A model generated the notes under the pieces. It saw only the letters and a list, made by a program, of their open reading frames with translations. It searched no databases and had not been told where the DNA came from. Shown piece by piece: positions 7,829-15,544 of a DNA stretch of 64,000 nt. The translations under genes were made by a program, and so were the position numbers. Within the stretch, counting starts at the first letter, position 1. Every line of letters begins with the position of its first letter. The stretch covers positions 186,001 through 250,000 of the forward strand of contig NZ_CANLCY010000004.1 of NCBI RefSeq assembly GCF_947489255.1. The letters are read 5' to 3'. The DNA comes from an uncultured Microbacterium sp. Its GTDB lineage: Bacteria > Actinomycetota > Actinomycetes > Actinomycetales > Microbacteriaceae.

Positions 7829-8599
7829 ATGACGCGACGTGCAGTGGTGACCGGGGCCAGTTCGGGGATCGGGGAGGCGACGGCGCGACTGCTCCGCGCG
7901 CGGGGGTGGGACGTCGTCGGCGTCGCCCGCCGGGCCGAGCGCCTCGCGGCCCTCGAGGCCGAGACGGGCGTGGTCGCGCACGCCGCCGACATGACCGACC
8001 CCGATGCGATCGCGGCGCTCGCCGCGTGGCTCGACGAGACCGGCGGCGTCGATGCGCTCGTGCACGTGGCCGGAGGGGCGCGGGGCAGTGACCGGGTCGA
8101 AGACGGCGACCCCGAGGACTGGCGCTGGATGTTCGAGGCCAACGTCCTGTCGGGGCAGCGGCTGGTGGCATCCCTCCTTCCCGCCCTGCGGCGTGCGGCC
8201 GATGCGGAGGGGCACGCCGACCTGCTGTTCGTCACGTCCACCGCCGCGCAGACGGCGTATCCCGGCGGCGGGGGGTACAACGCGGCCAAGGCCGGCGAGG
8301 CGATGCTGGTGCACGCCCTGCGGCAGGAGCTGAACGGCGAACCGCTGCGCGTGATCGAGATCGCCCCGGGCATGGTGCGCACCGAGGAGTTCACGCTGAA
8401 CCGTCTGGGCGGAGATCAGAATGCCGCCGACAAGCTGTACGAGGGCGTCGAGGCGCCGCTGGTCGCCGACGACGTGGCCGACGTGATCGCCTACGCCCTC
8501 GACGCCCCGGGGCACGTCAACCTCGATCTGGTGACGGTGCGCCCGGTCGCGCAGTCGGCGCAGCACCTGCTCGCGCGCGGTCCGCTCACGACCCGCTGA
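7829..8599 (+). CDS. Short-chain dehydrogenase/reductase
   Basis: A classical NAD(P)-dependent SDR of 256 residues. It has TGASSGIG at the N-terminus, the NAG-type motif as HVAGG, Ser in LFVTSTAAQ, and an intact YNAAK active site. The R residues after strand 2 (ARRAERL) suggest NADP preference. The sequence most resembles YdfG-like serine/3-hydroxy acid dehydrogenases, but substrate cannot be assigned. It is transcribed divergently from metY. The start follows the TAGCGT box. Confidence 0.88.
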   Translation: MTRRAVVTGASSGIGEATARLLRARGWDVVGVARRAERLAALEAETGVVAHAADMTDPDAIAALAAWLDETGGVDALVHVAGGARGSDRVEDGDPEDWRWMFEANVLSGQRLVASLLPALRRAADAEGHADLLFVTSTAAQTAYPGGGGYNAAKAGEAMLVHALRQELNGEPLRVIEIAPGMVRTEEFTLNRLGGDQNAADKLYEGVEAPLVADDVADVIAYALDAPGHVNLDLVTVRPVAQSAQHLLARGPLTTR

Positions 8600-8647
8600 G
8601 GTCGAGTCCCGGCGGTGCCGGCCGCGTCGGTGCGGGCGGGCGCTCCG

Positions 8648-10141
8648 TCAGACGACGTCGCCGCGCGCGGCGGTCGCCCGCGCCTCGGCGTCGCCGTCGG
8701 CGAACGCGACCTTCGGCACGAAGAACAGCAGGATCGCGGCGAGGAAACCGCCCGCGCTGCAGATGACCCAGACCGTGACATAACCGGCGAACGGGGCGGC
8801 CGTGCCGATCGCCGCTCCCGCCCCGCCCGCGAGCACCACGCCGAAGACGGCCGACGACATCGTTCCGCCCACCGTCTTCGTGGTGTTGGTGAGGGCGGAT
8901 GCCACGCCCGTCTGGCCGCGCGGGGCGGCGGCGGCCGCGGCGGCGGGCATGGCCGCGACCAGGGCGCCCGAGCCGAGGCCCGCGATCCCGAGGCACAGCA
9001 GCACCTGCCACAGCGTGGTGTGGAGCGGGAGGAAGAGGGCGTACCCGATGCCGACGAGGGCCGCCGCCCCGATCAGCACCACCCGCGGGCTCGCTCGGCG
9101 GGAGGTGGCGGCGAAGAGGATCGCACCCACGATGAGCGAGACGAGGTACACCCCGATCACGTTGGAGCGGTCGGTGGCATCCAGCCCGAGCCCGTACCCG
9201 AGCGACGGATCGGTTCCGGCATAGGTGGCCAGCGGACCCTGCGCGCCCAGCAGGCTGATGCCGACGAGGAACGCGGTGGCCTGCACCGGCCACATCTCGG
9301 GGCGGCGCAGCACGCGGATGTCGATCGCGGGGTCGCTCTGGCGCAGCTCGAAGCGCACGAACACCGTGCCCAGCACCGCTCCGGCCACCAGGAGCCCCAC
9401 GATGACGACGGGTCCCGGCCCTTCCGGCAGTCGCACGAACGACAGGGCGCCCGTGACGCACAGGAGCGCTCCGGCGAGGATCGCGAAACCACCCACGTCG
9501 AGCCGGCGCTGTCCGCCGGTTCGCTCGGACTCGGGCACGCCGAGCCAGATGACGACGCAGATCAGGGTGACCACGATCGCGGGGATCGCGAGCGAGAGGC
9601 GCAGGTCGCCCCCGGTGGCGGCGAACAGGCGCCCGGCCGCGAGAGCGCCGAGGATCGCGCCGACCTGGAGCCCCACCACGAGGAGGCCGGCCGCGCGCCG
9701 CGTCCGTGACACGCCGTGGGCGCCGCGTCGGCCGCGATCGAAGATGAGGGCGATCTCGAGCGGCAGCCACACGACGTAGAAGTCCTGCAGCGCCCACGCG
9801 GCCAGGAACGTGCCGAAGGAGTCGGCGAACACGAGCCACCAGCTCGCGGCGGCCGTCGCGAGCGCGGAGAACAGCAGGATGCGCTTGTGCCCGAACATGT
9901 CGCCGAGCTTGGCGAGCACGGGCAGCACGAGCGCCGAGAGCAGCAATTGCGCGGCCTCGAACCAGTTGACGTCGGCGTCGCGGATGCCCAGGTGCACGAC
10001 GATGTCGGGGAGCAGGGGCACGTAGAACCCCTGCAGGATGCCGCTGGCCAGCTCGACCAGCACGAACCACCCGATGAGGCCCGCGGTCACGCCGAGGGCG
10101 GACGAACGCACCCTCGCGACCGCGCCGGAGACGCGCGACAT
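8648..10141 (-). CDS. MFS transporter, DHA2-like (about 14 helices)
   Basis: A polytopic membrane exporter of ~497 residues with the longer DHA2-type layout. Early helices show GWFVLVELASGILQGFYVPLLPDI, and the loop after helix 2 carries the MFS signature as AKLGDMFGHKRIL. The middle has two extra helices between the halves. The C-terminus is charged (DGDAEARATAAR). The ATG at 10141 is chosen over an upstream in-frame ATG because a TACTCT -10 box ends 6 nt before it. Substrate unknown. It lies divergent to the flagellar island and is probably unrelated to it. Confidence 0.85.
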   Translation of the reverse strand: MSRVSGAVARVRSSALGVTAGLIGWFVLVELASGILQGFYVPLLPDIVVHLGIRDADVNWFEAAQLLLSALVLPVLAKLGDMFGHKRILLFSALATAAASWWLVFADSFGTFLAAWALQDFYVVWLPLEIALIFDRGRRGAHGVSRTRRAAGLLVVGLQVGAILGALAAGRLFAATGGDLRLSLAIPAIVVTLICVVIWLGVPESERTGGQRRLDVGGFAILAGALLCVTGALSFVRLPEGPGPVVIVGLLVAGAVLGTVFVRFELRQSDPAIDIRVLRRPEMWPVQATAFLVGISLLGAQGPLATYAGTDPSLGYGLGLDATDRSNVIGVYLVSLIVGAILFAATSRRASPRVVLIGAAALVGIGYALFLPLHTTLWQVLLCLGIAGLGSGALVAAMPAAAAAAAPRGQTGVASALTNTTKTVGGTMSSAVFGVVLAGGAGAAIGTAAPFAGYVTVWVICSAGGFLAAILLFFVPKVAFADGDAEARATAARGDVV

Positions 10142-10147
10142 GGCGCG

Positions 10148-10153
10148 AGAGTA
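10148..10153 (-). promoter_or_regulatory. -10 box of a leaderless promoter (DHA2-like gene)
   Basis: On the minus strand TACTCT ends 6 nt before the ATG at 10141, matching the leaderless geometry seen at other genes here. Confidence 0.45.
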
Positions 10154-10208
10154 GCACCGGGCCCGCGAGTGCATTCGTCAGCGGTGCGCACTGCCCTCAT
10201 CGGCGTGC

Positions 10209-10230
10209 TACTTTCACTCGTAAACGTGCA
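10209..10230 (+). promoter_or_regulatory. Promoter with flagellar early-gene motif (orf10248)
   Basis: A TACTTT -10 box (10209-10214) is followed after 2 nt by CTCGTAAACGTGCA (10217-10230). Close relatives of this motif sit 3 nt after the -10 of fliA and 3 and 4 nt after two -10 boxes upstream of the HU gene. Its position at the transcription start suggests an operator. Confidence 0.5.
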
Positions 10231-10247
10231 GATTCGAGGGAGGCTCC

Positions 10248-10988
10248 GTGACGTTCGACGCGCGACGACCCTCGATCCGCAACGGTGAGGCGGGCCTGCG
10301 GGCCGGAATGGGCACCGCCGAGATGCTCGAGCGATTCGCGCGGCTCAACGCCCTCGATCCGCGCGACGCGATGCAGCATATCGCCGACGCGACCTCGCCC
10401 TCCCCCTATCTGCGCGCTCGCCTCGTGGCCGACCGTCTCGCGGCCGAGAGCGGCGCGCCCGGTCGCGCCTTCGACGCCGCGCTCGCCGATCCGTTCTTCG
10501 ACCGGTGGCTGGCGGCTCGGGGGTTCATCGCCCATCGCGGCGTGACGTGGGCGCGCGTGCGGACGCTGGGCCATCATCCGATCGTCCTGACCCTGGCCTC
10601 GATCGCACGCCTGCGCACCCGCACCGAGCTCGTGCGGCTCGACGACGACCTTCGGCGCGGCTGCGCGGCGCTCGGTCTCGATCTGCTGTCGGGCAGTGCA
10701 TCGAGCGCGCGACGGGATGGTCTGCGCGGTTTCTCGCATCCCGCGCGGCCGTGGCAGCAGGCGGGTGTGCACGTGAGCGCGGCGCGGCCGTGGCGCTGGA
10801 TCGAGTGGGAGCGGTTCGCGGTGCTGCTGCATCGGCACGGTCTGCGCGCGCGGTTCGGGCTCGAAGAAGACCAGGTCGCCGTCACGCCGGGTACGCCGAT
10901 CGTGATCTGGAACCCCACCGCGACGTCGATGCCCCTCGTGCGGGCGACGACGGCCACGGTCGAGCTGCGCGTGGTGGGCCGGCCCTGA
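10248..10988 (+). CDS. Unknown protein at the head of the flagellar island
   Basis: 246 residues, soluble by appearance, no signal peptide or membrane segment. I recognise no family. The N-terminal half is helical and alanine/arginine-rich. The C-terminal half has Trp-rich segments (RPWRWIEWERFAVLL) and ends in a beta-type stretch (VAVTPGTPIVIWNPTATS). The GTG start has GAGGGAGG upstream, unlike the leaderless genes before it. It shares a promoter-proximal motif with fliA and lies directly upstream of it on the same strand, so a role in motility control is a fair inference, but nothing in the protein proves it. Confidence 0.7.
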   Translation: MTFDARRPSIRNGEAGLRAGMGTAEMLERFARLNALDPRDAMQHIADATSPSPYLRARLVADRLAAESGAPGRAFDAALADPFFDRWLAARGFIAHRGVTWARVRTLGHHPIVLTLASIARLRTRTELVRLDDDLRRGCAALGLDLLSGSASSARRDGLRGFSHPARPWQQAGVHVSAARPWRWIEWERFAVLLHRHGLRARFGLEEDQVAVTPGTPIVIWNPTATSMPLVRATTATVELRVVGRP

Positions 10989-11085
10989 CGGATCCCGCCA
11001 CGCCGGGGACGGGGTGCTCGCGGGGCCTCGGGATGCGACGTCGAGGCTTTCGAGACCGCGATGCGTCCGGGGCATCTTTCTGTGT

Positions 11086-11108
11086 TAGTTTCTGCTCATA
11101 AACAAGCA
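11086..11108 (+). promoter_or_regulatory. fliA promoter with shared motif
   Basis: TAGTTT (11086-11091) is a plausible -10 box. Three nt later comes CTCATAAACAAGCA (11095-11108), which matches the orf10248 promoter motif at 11 of 14 positions. The fliA ATG follows at 11127 behind GCAGGAG. Confidence 0.5.
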
Positions 11109-11126
11109 AAAACAGCAGGAGTCGTG

Positions 11127-11951
11127 ATGTCGAGCACCGTCCTTCCCGCCGTTTCCGACGTGCCCGCCTCGGCCGAACGACTCGCACGGGAGAACATCCC
11201 CCTCGCGAAGTACCTGGCCGTCGAGAAGGCCCGGACCGCGCTGCACGTCGACCTCGACGACCTGCTGTCCGCGGCCTACCTCGGCCTGGCCGTGGCATCC
11301 CTCGAATACGACCCCGCGCGGGGAGTGCCCTTCGGGGCCTACGCGCGGACGAAGATCACGTGGGCCATCCTCAGCGAGATGCGCGCCGCCGACCCCGCGG
11401 GGGAGCGCAGCCGCGACAAGATCGGGCGGGTCCGCGTGGCGACCGAACTCGTGCGCGTGCGCACGGGACGACCCGCCACCCTCGCGGAGGTGGCCGCCGA
11501 ATCGGGACTGGATGCCGAGACCGTCACCCGCATGCAGCTGCTCGACGAGATGGTGCGCACGGCGACGAGCTTCGAGGCGCGGTTCGACGGCGACGACGGA
11601 CGGCAGGCGGTCGACCTCACCGACAGCGTGATCCTGCCCGAGCACGCGGTCGAGCAGGCGGAGACCCGGGACATGCTGGAGCGCATCGTGGCGGCCCTTC
11701 CCGATCAGATGCGCCAGGTGATCCGCGGCGTGTACCTCGAGGAGCGCATGGTCAAAGACGTCGCCCACGACCTCGACGTCAGCCATGCCTACGTCTCGAA
11801 GCTGCGCCGCATCGGGCTGACCCTCATGCGCGAGGCGCTCGACGCCTGGGAGAACGGCACCGAACCCGACCGTTCGACCAAGGTCAAGGCCGCGTTCTTC
11901 GACGGTGTGTTCGGTCCCGTCGCCGCCACCTCCCTCGCCGTCCCGGCCTGA
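11127..11951 (+). CDS. fliA: Flagellar sigma factor (sigma-28/FliA type)
   Basis: An RNA polymerase sigma factor of the FliA/WhiG group, 274 residues. Region 2 lies at about residues 20-90 (LDDLLSAAYLGLAVASLEYDP then FGAYARTKITWAIL). Region 3 lies around 95-140 (RPATLAEVAAESGLDAETV) and region 4 around 190-245 with the helix-turn-helix KDVAHDLDVSHAYVSKLRR. It has no region 1.1. A GCAGGAG site supports the ATG. It lies just before flagellin and is the likely reader of the GGTTAC-N16/17-GCGATAG promoters in the island. No anti-sigma FlgM gene is visible in the window. Confidence 0.88.
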   Translation: MSSTVLPAVSDVPASAERLARENIPLAKYLAVEKARTALHVDLDDLLSAAYLGLAVASLEYDPARGVPFGAYARTKITWAILSEMRAADPAGERSRDKIGRVRVATELVRVRTGRPATLAEVAAESGLDAETVTRMQLLDEMVRTATSFEARFDGDDGRQAVDLTDSVILPEHAVEQAETRDMLERIVAALPDQMRQVIRGVYLEERMVKDVAHDLDVSHAYVSKLRRIGLTLMREALDAWENGTEPDRSTKVKAAFFDGVFGPVAATSLAVPA

Positions 11952-12013
11952 AGCGGAAGCGACCGCGCGGATCCGGACGGGCTCGCCTCGCGCGCGGAAA
12001 AAACCGCGGCGCC

Positions 12014-12043
12014 GGTTACGGCGGGACCGACCCGTCGCGAAGG
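12014..12043 (+). promoter_or_regulatory. Candidate FliA promoter of flagellin
   Basis: GGTTAC (12014-12019), a 17-nt spacer, then GCGAAGG (12037-12043). The -35 and spacer match the other island promoters; the -10 departs from GCGATAG at two positions. Confidence 0.55.
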
Positions 12044-12054
12044 TGGGGGATGGA

Positions 12055-12107
12055 GGGCCACGGACGGCCCCCGCACGGTAATCCCATCCACGGAGGAACA
12101 ACATGGG
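12055..12107 (+). promoter_or_regulatory. Flagellin leader with two candidate CsrA sites
   Basis: A hairpin GGGCC/GGCCC (12055-12059, 12066-12070) displays the loop ACGGAC. A second ACGGAGG (12090-12096) contains the Shine-Dalgarno itself. CCCAT (12083-12087) can pair with ATGGG (12103-12107), placing that site in a loop and the start codon in a stem. This mirrors the two-site hag leader controlled by CsrA and FliW in Bacillus. Binding is inferred. Confidence 0.55.
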
Positions 12108-12927
12108 TCTTCAGATCGCAACCAACGTCGGTGCCCTCAACGCGTACCGCAACCTGTCGGCCAACCAGGCCGACGTCTCGAAGTCGCTCGAGAAGCTCTC
12201 GAGCGGTCTGCGCATCAACCGGGCCGCGGACGACGCCGCCGGTCTCGCCATCTCCGAGGGCCTGCGCGCGCAGGTCAACGGCCTCAACGTCGCGGCGCGC
12301 AACGCCCAGGACGGCATCTCGGTCATCCAGACCGCGGAAGGCGCCCTGACCGAGGTGCACTCGATCCTGCAGCGCGTCCGCGACCTCGCGGTGCAGGCGG
12401 GCAACGACTCGAACAACGCCGACTCGCGCACCTCGATCAAGACGGAGATCGACACGCTGGGCGACGAGCTCACCCGTGTCGCGGCCAGCACGAACTTCAA
12501 CGGCATCAAGCTGCTCTCGGGCGGCGACACCCTGACGTTCCAGGTCGGCGCCGGCTCCACGGCCGCCGAGGACCAGATCGCGGTCGCCCTGACCGACTTC
12601 TCGGGCCTCGGTGCATCGATCAAGGCCCTCGACGTCGACACCGCGGCCAACGCGCTGACCTCGATCGCCGCCATCGACACCGAGATCGTGAACGTCTCGA
12701 CCGCTCGCTCGGGCTACGGTGCCGTGCAGAACCGCTTCGAGTCGACCATCAACTCGCTGCAGGTCTCGGCCGAGAACCTCTCCGCCGCCAAGAGCCGCAT
12801 CGTCGACACCGACATGGCGTCCGAGATGGTCAAGTACACCGCCTCGAACATCCTGCAGCAGGCCGGTACCGCCATGCTCGCGCAGGCGAACCAGTCGGGC
12901 CAGGGAGTTCTCCAGCTCCTGCGCTGA
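12103..12927 (+). CDS. hag: Flagellin
   Basis: The filament subunit, 274 residues, close to the size of short Gram-positive flagellins. The N-terminal D0/D1 domain begins IATNVGALNAYRNLSANQ and contains LSSGLRINRAADDAAGLAIS. The C-terminal D1/D0 contains NRFESTINSLQVSAENLSAA and ends MLAQANQSGQGVLQLLR. The variable centre is short (roughly residues 140-185), so the filament surface domain is minimal. It is preceded by a candidate FliA promoter and CsrA-site leader and closed by a strong terminator, so it is probably a monocistronic, highly expressed unit. Confidence 0.95.
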   Translation: MGLQIATNVGALNAYRNLSANQADVSKSLEKLSSGLRINRAADDAAGLAISEGLRAQVNGLNVAARNAQDGISVIQTAEGALTEVHSILQRVRDLAVQAGNDSNNADSRTSIKTEIDTLGDELTRVAASTNFNGIKLLSGGDTLTFQVGAGSTAAEDQIAVALTDFSGLGASIKALDVDTAANALTSIAAIDTEIVNVSTARSGYGAVQNRFESTINSLQVSAENLSAAKSRIVDTDMASEMVKYTASNILQQAGTAMLAQANQSGQGVLQLLR

Positions 12928-12950
12928 GTCGCAGCACTGCTGCCCTCGGG

Positions 12951-12982
12951 CGCCCGGGCGGGGGAGGTCTCCCGCCCGGGCG
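12951..12982 (+). terminator. Strong flagellin terminator
   Basis: A perfect 12-bp GC stem (CGCCCGGGCGGG at 12951-12962, complement at 12971-12982) with an 8-base loop, followed by TCTT. It separates flagellin from fliD. Confidence 0.8.
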
Positions 12983-13029
12983 TCTTCGCATGACCCCCCA
13001 CGATTCGGAGAGAAGGGAGACGCAGGACC

Positions 13030-14391
13030 ATGCAGATCGACGGCCTCGCCTCGGGCATCAAGACCAAGGACGTCATCGACGCCCTCATCAACGTCGCGGC
13101 GATCCCCAAGACCCTCGTGACGAATCGGATCACCGATCGCAACAGCGTCATCTCCAACCTCCAGTCCCTGAACACCGCGCTGCAGGCCCTGACCGACAAG
13201 GCGAAGGCCGCGGCATCCTCCACCTCCCTCGCCCGCTACACCGCGTCGAGCTCGTCGGAGGCGGTCACCGTCGTCGCGGGCGAGACGGCGCGGGCGTTCT
13301 CGACCGACATCGTCGTCGACACCCTCGCGCGGGCGCACGCGGTGGTCACCGCCGCCGGAGATGCGACGGCGTTCGGCGGCACCTTCTCGCTGGTCGCCGC
13401 GGACGGCAGCGTCACCGAGGTCACGGGAAGCGGATCGGCCGCCGAGCTCGCCGCGGCGATCAACGCCGCGAAGGCCGGGGTGACCGCGACGGTCGTGCCC
13501 GGCGGGCGCGACGCGCAAGGGGCGGCGCTCTCGCGCATCCAGATCACCTCGACCCGGACCGGCGCGGAGGGGGCGTTCTCGCTGCAACGTGGCACCGCGG
13601 CCGAGGTCGCGGCATCCACGTCGGTCGACGTCGCCACCGCGCCGGGCGCCGCCGTGCTCGCGCAGGGGACGGATGCCGTCATCCGACTGTTCGCCGGGAC
13701 CGCCGCCGAGCAGGTGGTGACGAGTGCGTCGAACACCTTCACCGACGTCGGCGAGGGCATCGACATCACGGTGGGGGCGGTCTCGGCCGATCCCGTCACC
13801 GTGACCGTGACCCCGGATGCGAAGGCGCAGTCGGATGCCGCCTCGGCCTTCGTGAAGGAGATCGCGACGCTGCTGACCCGCATCGACAACGGCTCGAAGG
13901 CGACGGTCGCCGCTCCCGGCAAGACGACGACGCTCGGGGTGTTCACCGGCGACAGCACGGTGCGCTCGCTGCGCGCGGCGCTCGCCTCGGCCGTGCAGAG
14001 CCCGGTCGACGGGGTCTCGCCCTCGACCATCGGCATCACCGTCGACAAGGCCGGCGTGCTCTCGTTCGACGCCGACCGGTTCGCGGCGGCCATGGCCGAC
14101 GATCCGGAGGCGGTGCAGTCGGTCTTCGCCGCGGTCTCGGCCCGCGTGCAGGCCACGACGACGCAGTACTCCGACAAGTACGACGGCCTCGTGACGCAGC
14201 GCATCACGGGCCAGCAGGGCGAGGTCAAGACCCTGGAGAAGCAGGTCGAGCGGATGGACCTGCGCCTGGACATGCGGCGGGCGACCCTCGAGCGCACCTA
14301 CGCCGCCATGGAGGTGCGCCTGTCGGGCCTGCAGTCGCGGTCGGACTGGCTCACCTCGCAGCTGTCGGCGTTGACGCCGTCGTCGAAGTAG
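13030..14391 (+). CDS. fliD: Flagellar filament cap protein
   Basis: FliD (hook-associated protein 2) caps the growing filament and helps flagellin fold into it. 453 residues. The N-terminus MQIDGLASGIKTKDVIDALIN is the family hallmark. The C-terminal block (QTTQYSDKYDGLVTQRIT through MEVRLSGLQSRSDWLTSQL) is the conserved coiled coil. The middle is a threonine/alanine-rich variable region. It begins the fliD-fliS-fliT-like set. A strong terminator lies upstream and no GCGATAG promoter is seen, so how this set is transcribed is unclear. Confidence 0.92.
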   Translation: MQIDGLASGIKTKDVIDALINVAAIPKTLVTNRITDRNSVISNLQSLNTALQALTDKAKAAASSTSLARYTASSSSEAVTVVAGETARAFSTDIVVDTLARAHAVVTAAGDATAFGGTFSLVAADGSVTEVTGSGSAAELAAAINAAKAGVTATVVPGGRDAQGAALSRIQITSTRTGAEGAFSLQRGTAAEVAASTSVDVATAPGAAVLAQGTDAVIRLFAGTAAEQVVTSASNTFTDVGEGIDITVGAVSADPVTVTVTPDAKAQSDAASAFVKEIATLLTRIDNGSKATVAAPGKTTTLGVFTGDSTVRSLRAALASAVQSPVDGVSPSTIGITVDKAGVLSFDADRFAAAMADDPEAVQSVFAAVSARVQATTTQYSDKYDGLVTQRITGQQGEVKTLEKQVERMDLRLDMRRATLERTYAAMEVRLSGLQSRSDWLTSQLSALTPSSK

Positions 14392-14425
14392 TCCTCGCAT
14401 CCGCCCCCGATAAGGAGAACGCCTC

Positions 14426-14809
14426 ATGCCCACCGCCCTCGAACGCGCCAAGCAGGAGTACCTGGAGCAGCAGGTGAACGCCGCGACCCCGGAGCGACTG
14501 GTGACCATGCTCTACGACCGGCTGCTGGTCGACGTCGAGCGGGCCGCCGCGGCGCAGGCCGGGGGAGACACGGCATCCGCCGGGACCTATCTCACGCACG
14601 CGCAGGCCATCATCGCCGAGCTGAGCGGATCGCTCGACGACACGTGGGACGGCTCGGACGGGCTGCGGGCGCTCTACACGTACATCACCGGCCGCCTCAT
14701 CGTCGCCAACGTCGCGCACGACGCGGATGCCACCCGCGAGTGCCGCGATCTCATCGCACCGCTCCGCGACGCGTGGCACGCGGCGGCCGACGCCGTCTCG
14801 CCGGTCTGA
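14426..14809 (+). CDS. fliS: Flagellin export chaperone
   Basis: FliS binds the flagellin C-terminus in the cytosol and blocks early polymerisation. 127 residues, the usual size. The signatures are YLEQQVNAATPERLVTMLYDRLLVDVERA and, later, LYTYITGRLIVANVAHD. An AAGGAG site sits 8 nt before the ATG. Directly downstream of fliD as in most bacteria. In Bacillus the flagellin bound by FliS-FliW partners controls CsrA release, which may apply here. Confidence 0.92.
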   Translation: MPTALERAKQEYLEQQVNAATPERLVTMLYDRLLVDVERAAAAQAGGDTASAGTYLTHAQAIIAELSGSLDDTWDGSDGLRALYTYITGRLIVANVAHDADATRECRDLIAPLRDAWHAAADAVSPV

Positions 14810-14816
14810 CGCCCCC

Positions 14817-15092
14817 GTGACGACGAATCTCGCGGCGTGGAACCGGCTTCTCGACGCCTTCGAACGATCGCTCGACGCTCCCGACGACCCCGCCGACGGT
14901 CCTGTCGAGGAGCCGCCCGGGCCGCTGCCGCCCGAGGTCGTCGACCGCGCCCGTCTCGTGCTGGAGCGCCAGCGGGCGAGCATCAGCGGCCTGATGGCCG
15001 CGCGAGAGAACGTCGCCCGCGAACTCGCCGCGATTCGGCGGATCCCCTCGGTCCACCCCGACGCGCCGGTCTATCTCGACGTCGAAGGGTGA
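14817..15092 (+). CDS. Small FliT-position flagellar protein
   Basis: 91 residues, starting with GTG 8 bases after the fliS stop. It is mostly helical with a proline-rich turn (VEEPPGPLPPEVV) in the middle and a helix (LVLERQRASISGLMAARENVAREL) after it. Size, position after fliS and helical character fit a FliT-type chaperone of FliD, but sequence similarity is too weak to name it. Longer frames upstream overlap fliS and are rejected. Confidence 0.65.
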   Translation: MTTNLAAWNRLLDAFERSLDAPDDPADGPVEEPPGPLPPEVVDRARLVLERQRASISGLMAARENVARELAAIRRIPSVHPDAPVYLDVEG

Positions 15093-15097
15093 CCGCC

Positions 15098-15127
15098 GGT
15101 TACGCCGACGCCGCCACGTCGCGATAG
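15098..15127 (+). promoter_or_regulatory. Candidate FliA promoter of the flgB operon
   Basis: GGTTAC (15098-15103), 17-nt spacer, GCGATAG (15121-15127). The -10 shares CGATA with the sigma-28 consensus; the -35 differs from the enterobacterial TAAA type. Confidence 0.65.
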
Positions 15128-15135
15128 TCGCGGCA

Positions 15136-15173
15136 GAGCACGGATCGCTCGACCAGACAGCCACGGATCGGCT
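15136..15173 (+). promoter_or_regulatory. flgB leader: tandem ACGGATC-loop hairpins
   Basis: Hairpin 1 is GAGC-ACGGATC-GCTC (15136-15150). Hairpin 2 is AGCC-ACGGATC-GGCT (15159-15173). The loops start 23 nt apart and the first starts 19 nt after the beginning of the -10 box. A CGGAG ribosome-binding site follows at 15186. A GGA in a hairpin loop is the core of CsrA recognition, so these are candidate CsrA sites. Confidence 0.6.
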
Positions 15174-15196
15174 CGTTCCTTCGACCGGAGTGCCGC

Positions 15197-15544
15197 GTGC
15201 TCGATTCCGTCACCTCTACCGCCCTGTCCAGCGCGCTGGACGGCCTCGCTCTGCGCCAGCGCACGATCGCGGAGAACATCGCCAACGTCAACACCCCCGA
15301 CTACCAGGCCAAGCGCGTGCTCTTCGAAGACCGCCTGCGCAGCGCCGTCGAGAGCGGAGCGGGTGCGGTCTCGCCGACGGTCGAGCGCTCGCTCGAGCCC
15401 ACCCGGCGCAACGGGAACAACGTCAACCTCGACACCGAGACGCTGTCGAACATCGACACCGTTCTGCGGTACCAGTTCGCGGCCCAGGCGCTGAGCGGTC
15501 AGGCGGCCTCCCTCACCAAGGCGATCGGGCAGGCCTCGGCATGA
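15197..15544 (+). CDS. flgB: Flagellar proximal rod protein FlgB
   Basis: A rod subunit exported across the membrane, 115 residues. The N-terminal helix ALSSALDGLALRQRTIAENIANVNTPDYQ holds the rod/hook family ANVNTP motif, and the C-terminal helix ends LTKAIGQ. It starts with GTG, with CGGAG 6 nt upstream. It opens the flgB-flgC-fliE-fliF-fliG operon; the stop overlaps the flgC ATG by four bases. Confidence 0.92.
   Translation: MLDSVTSTALSSALDGLALRQRTIAENIANVNTPDYQAKRVLFEDRLRSAVESGAGAVSPTVERSLEPTRRNGNNVNLDTETLSNIDTVLRYQFAAQALSGQAASLTKAIGQASA

Noticed and set aside
12016..14508. 830-codon minus-strand open frame opposite flagellin and fliD
   Set aside because: High-GC shadow of real plus-strand genes; composition is Arg/Gly/His-rich with no family sequence.
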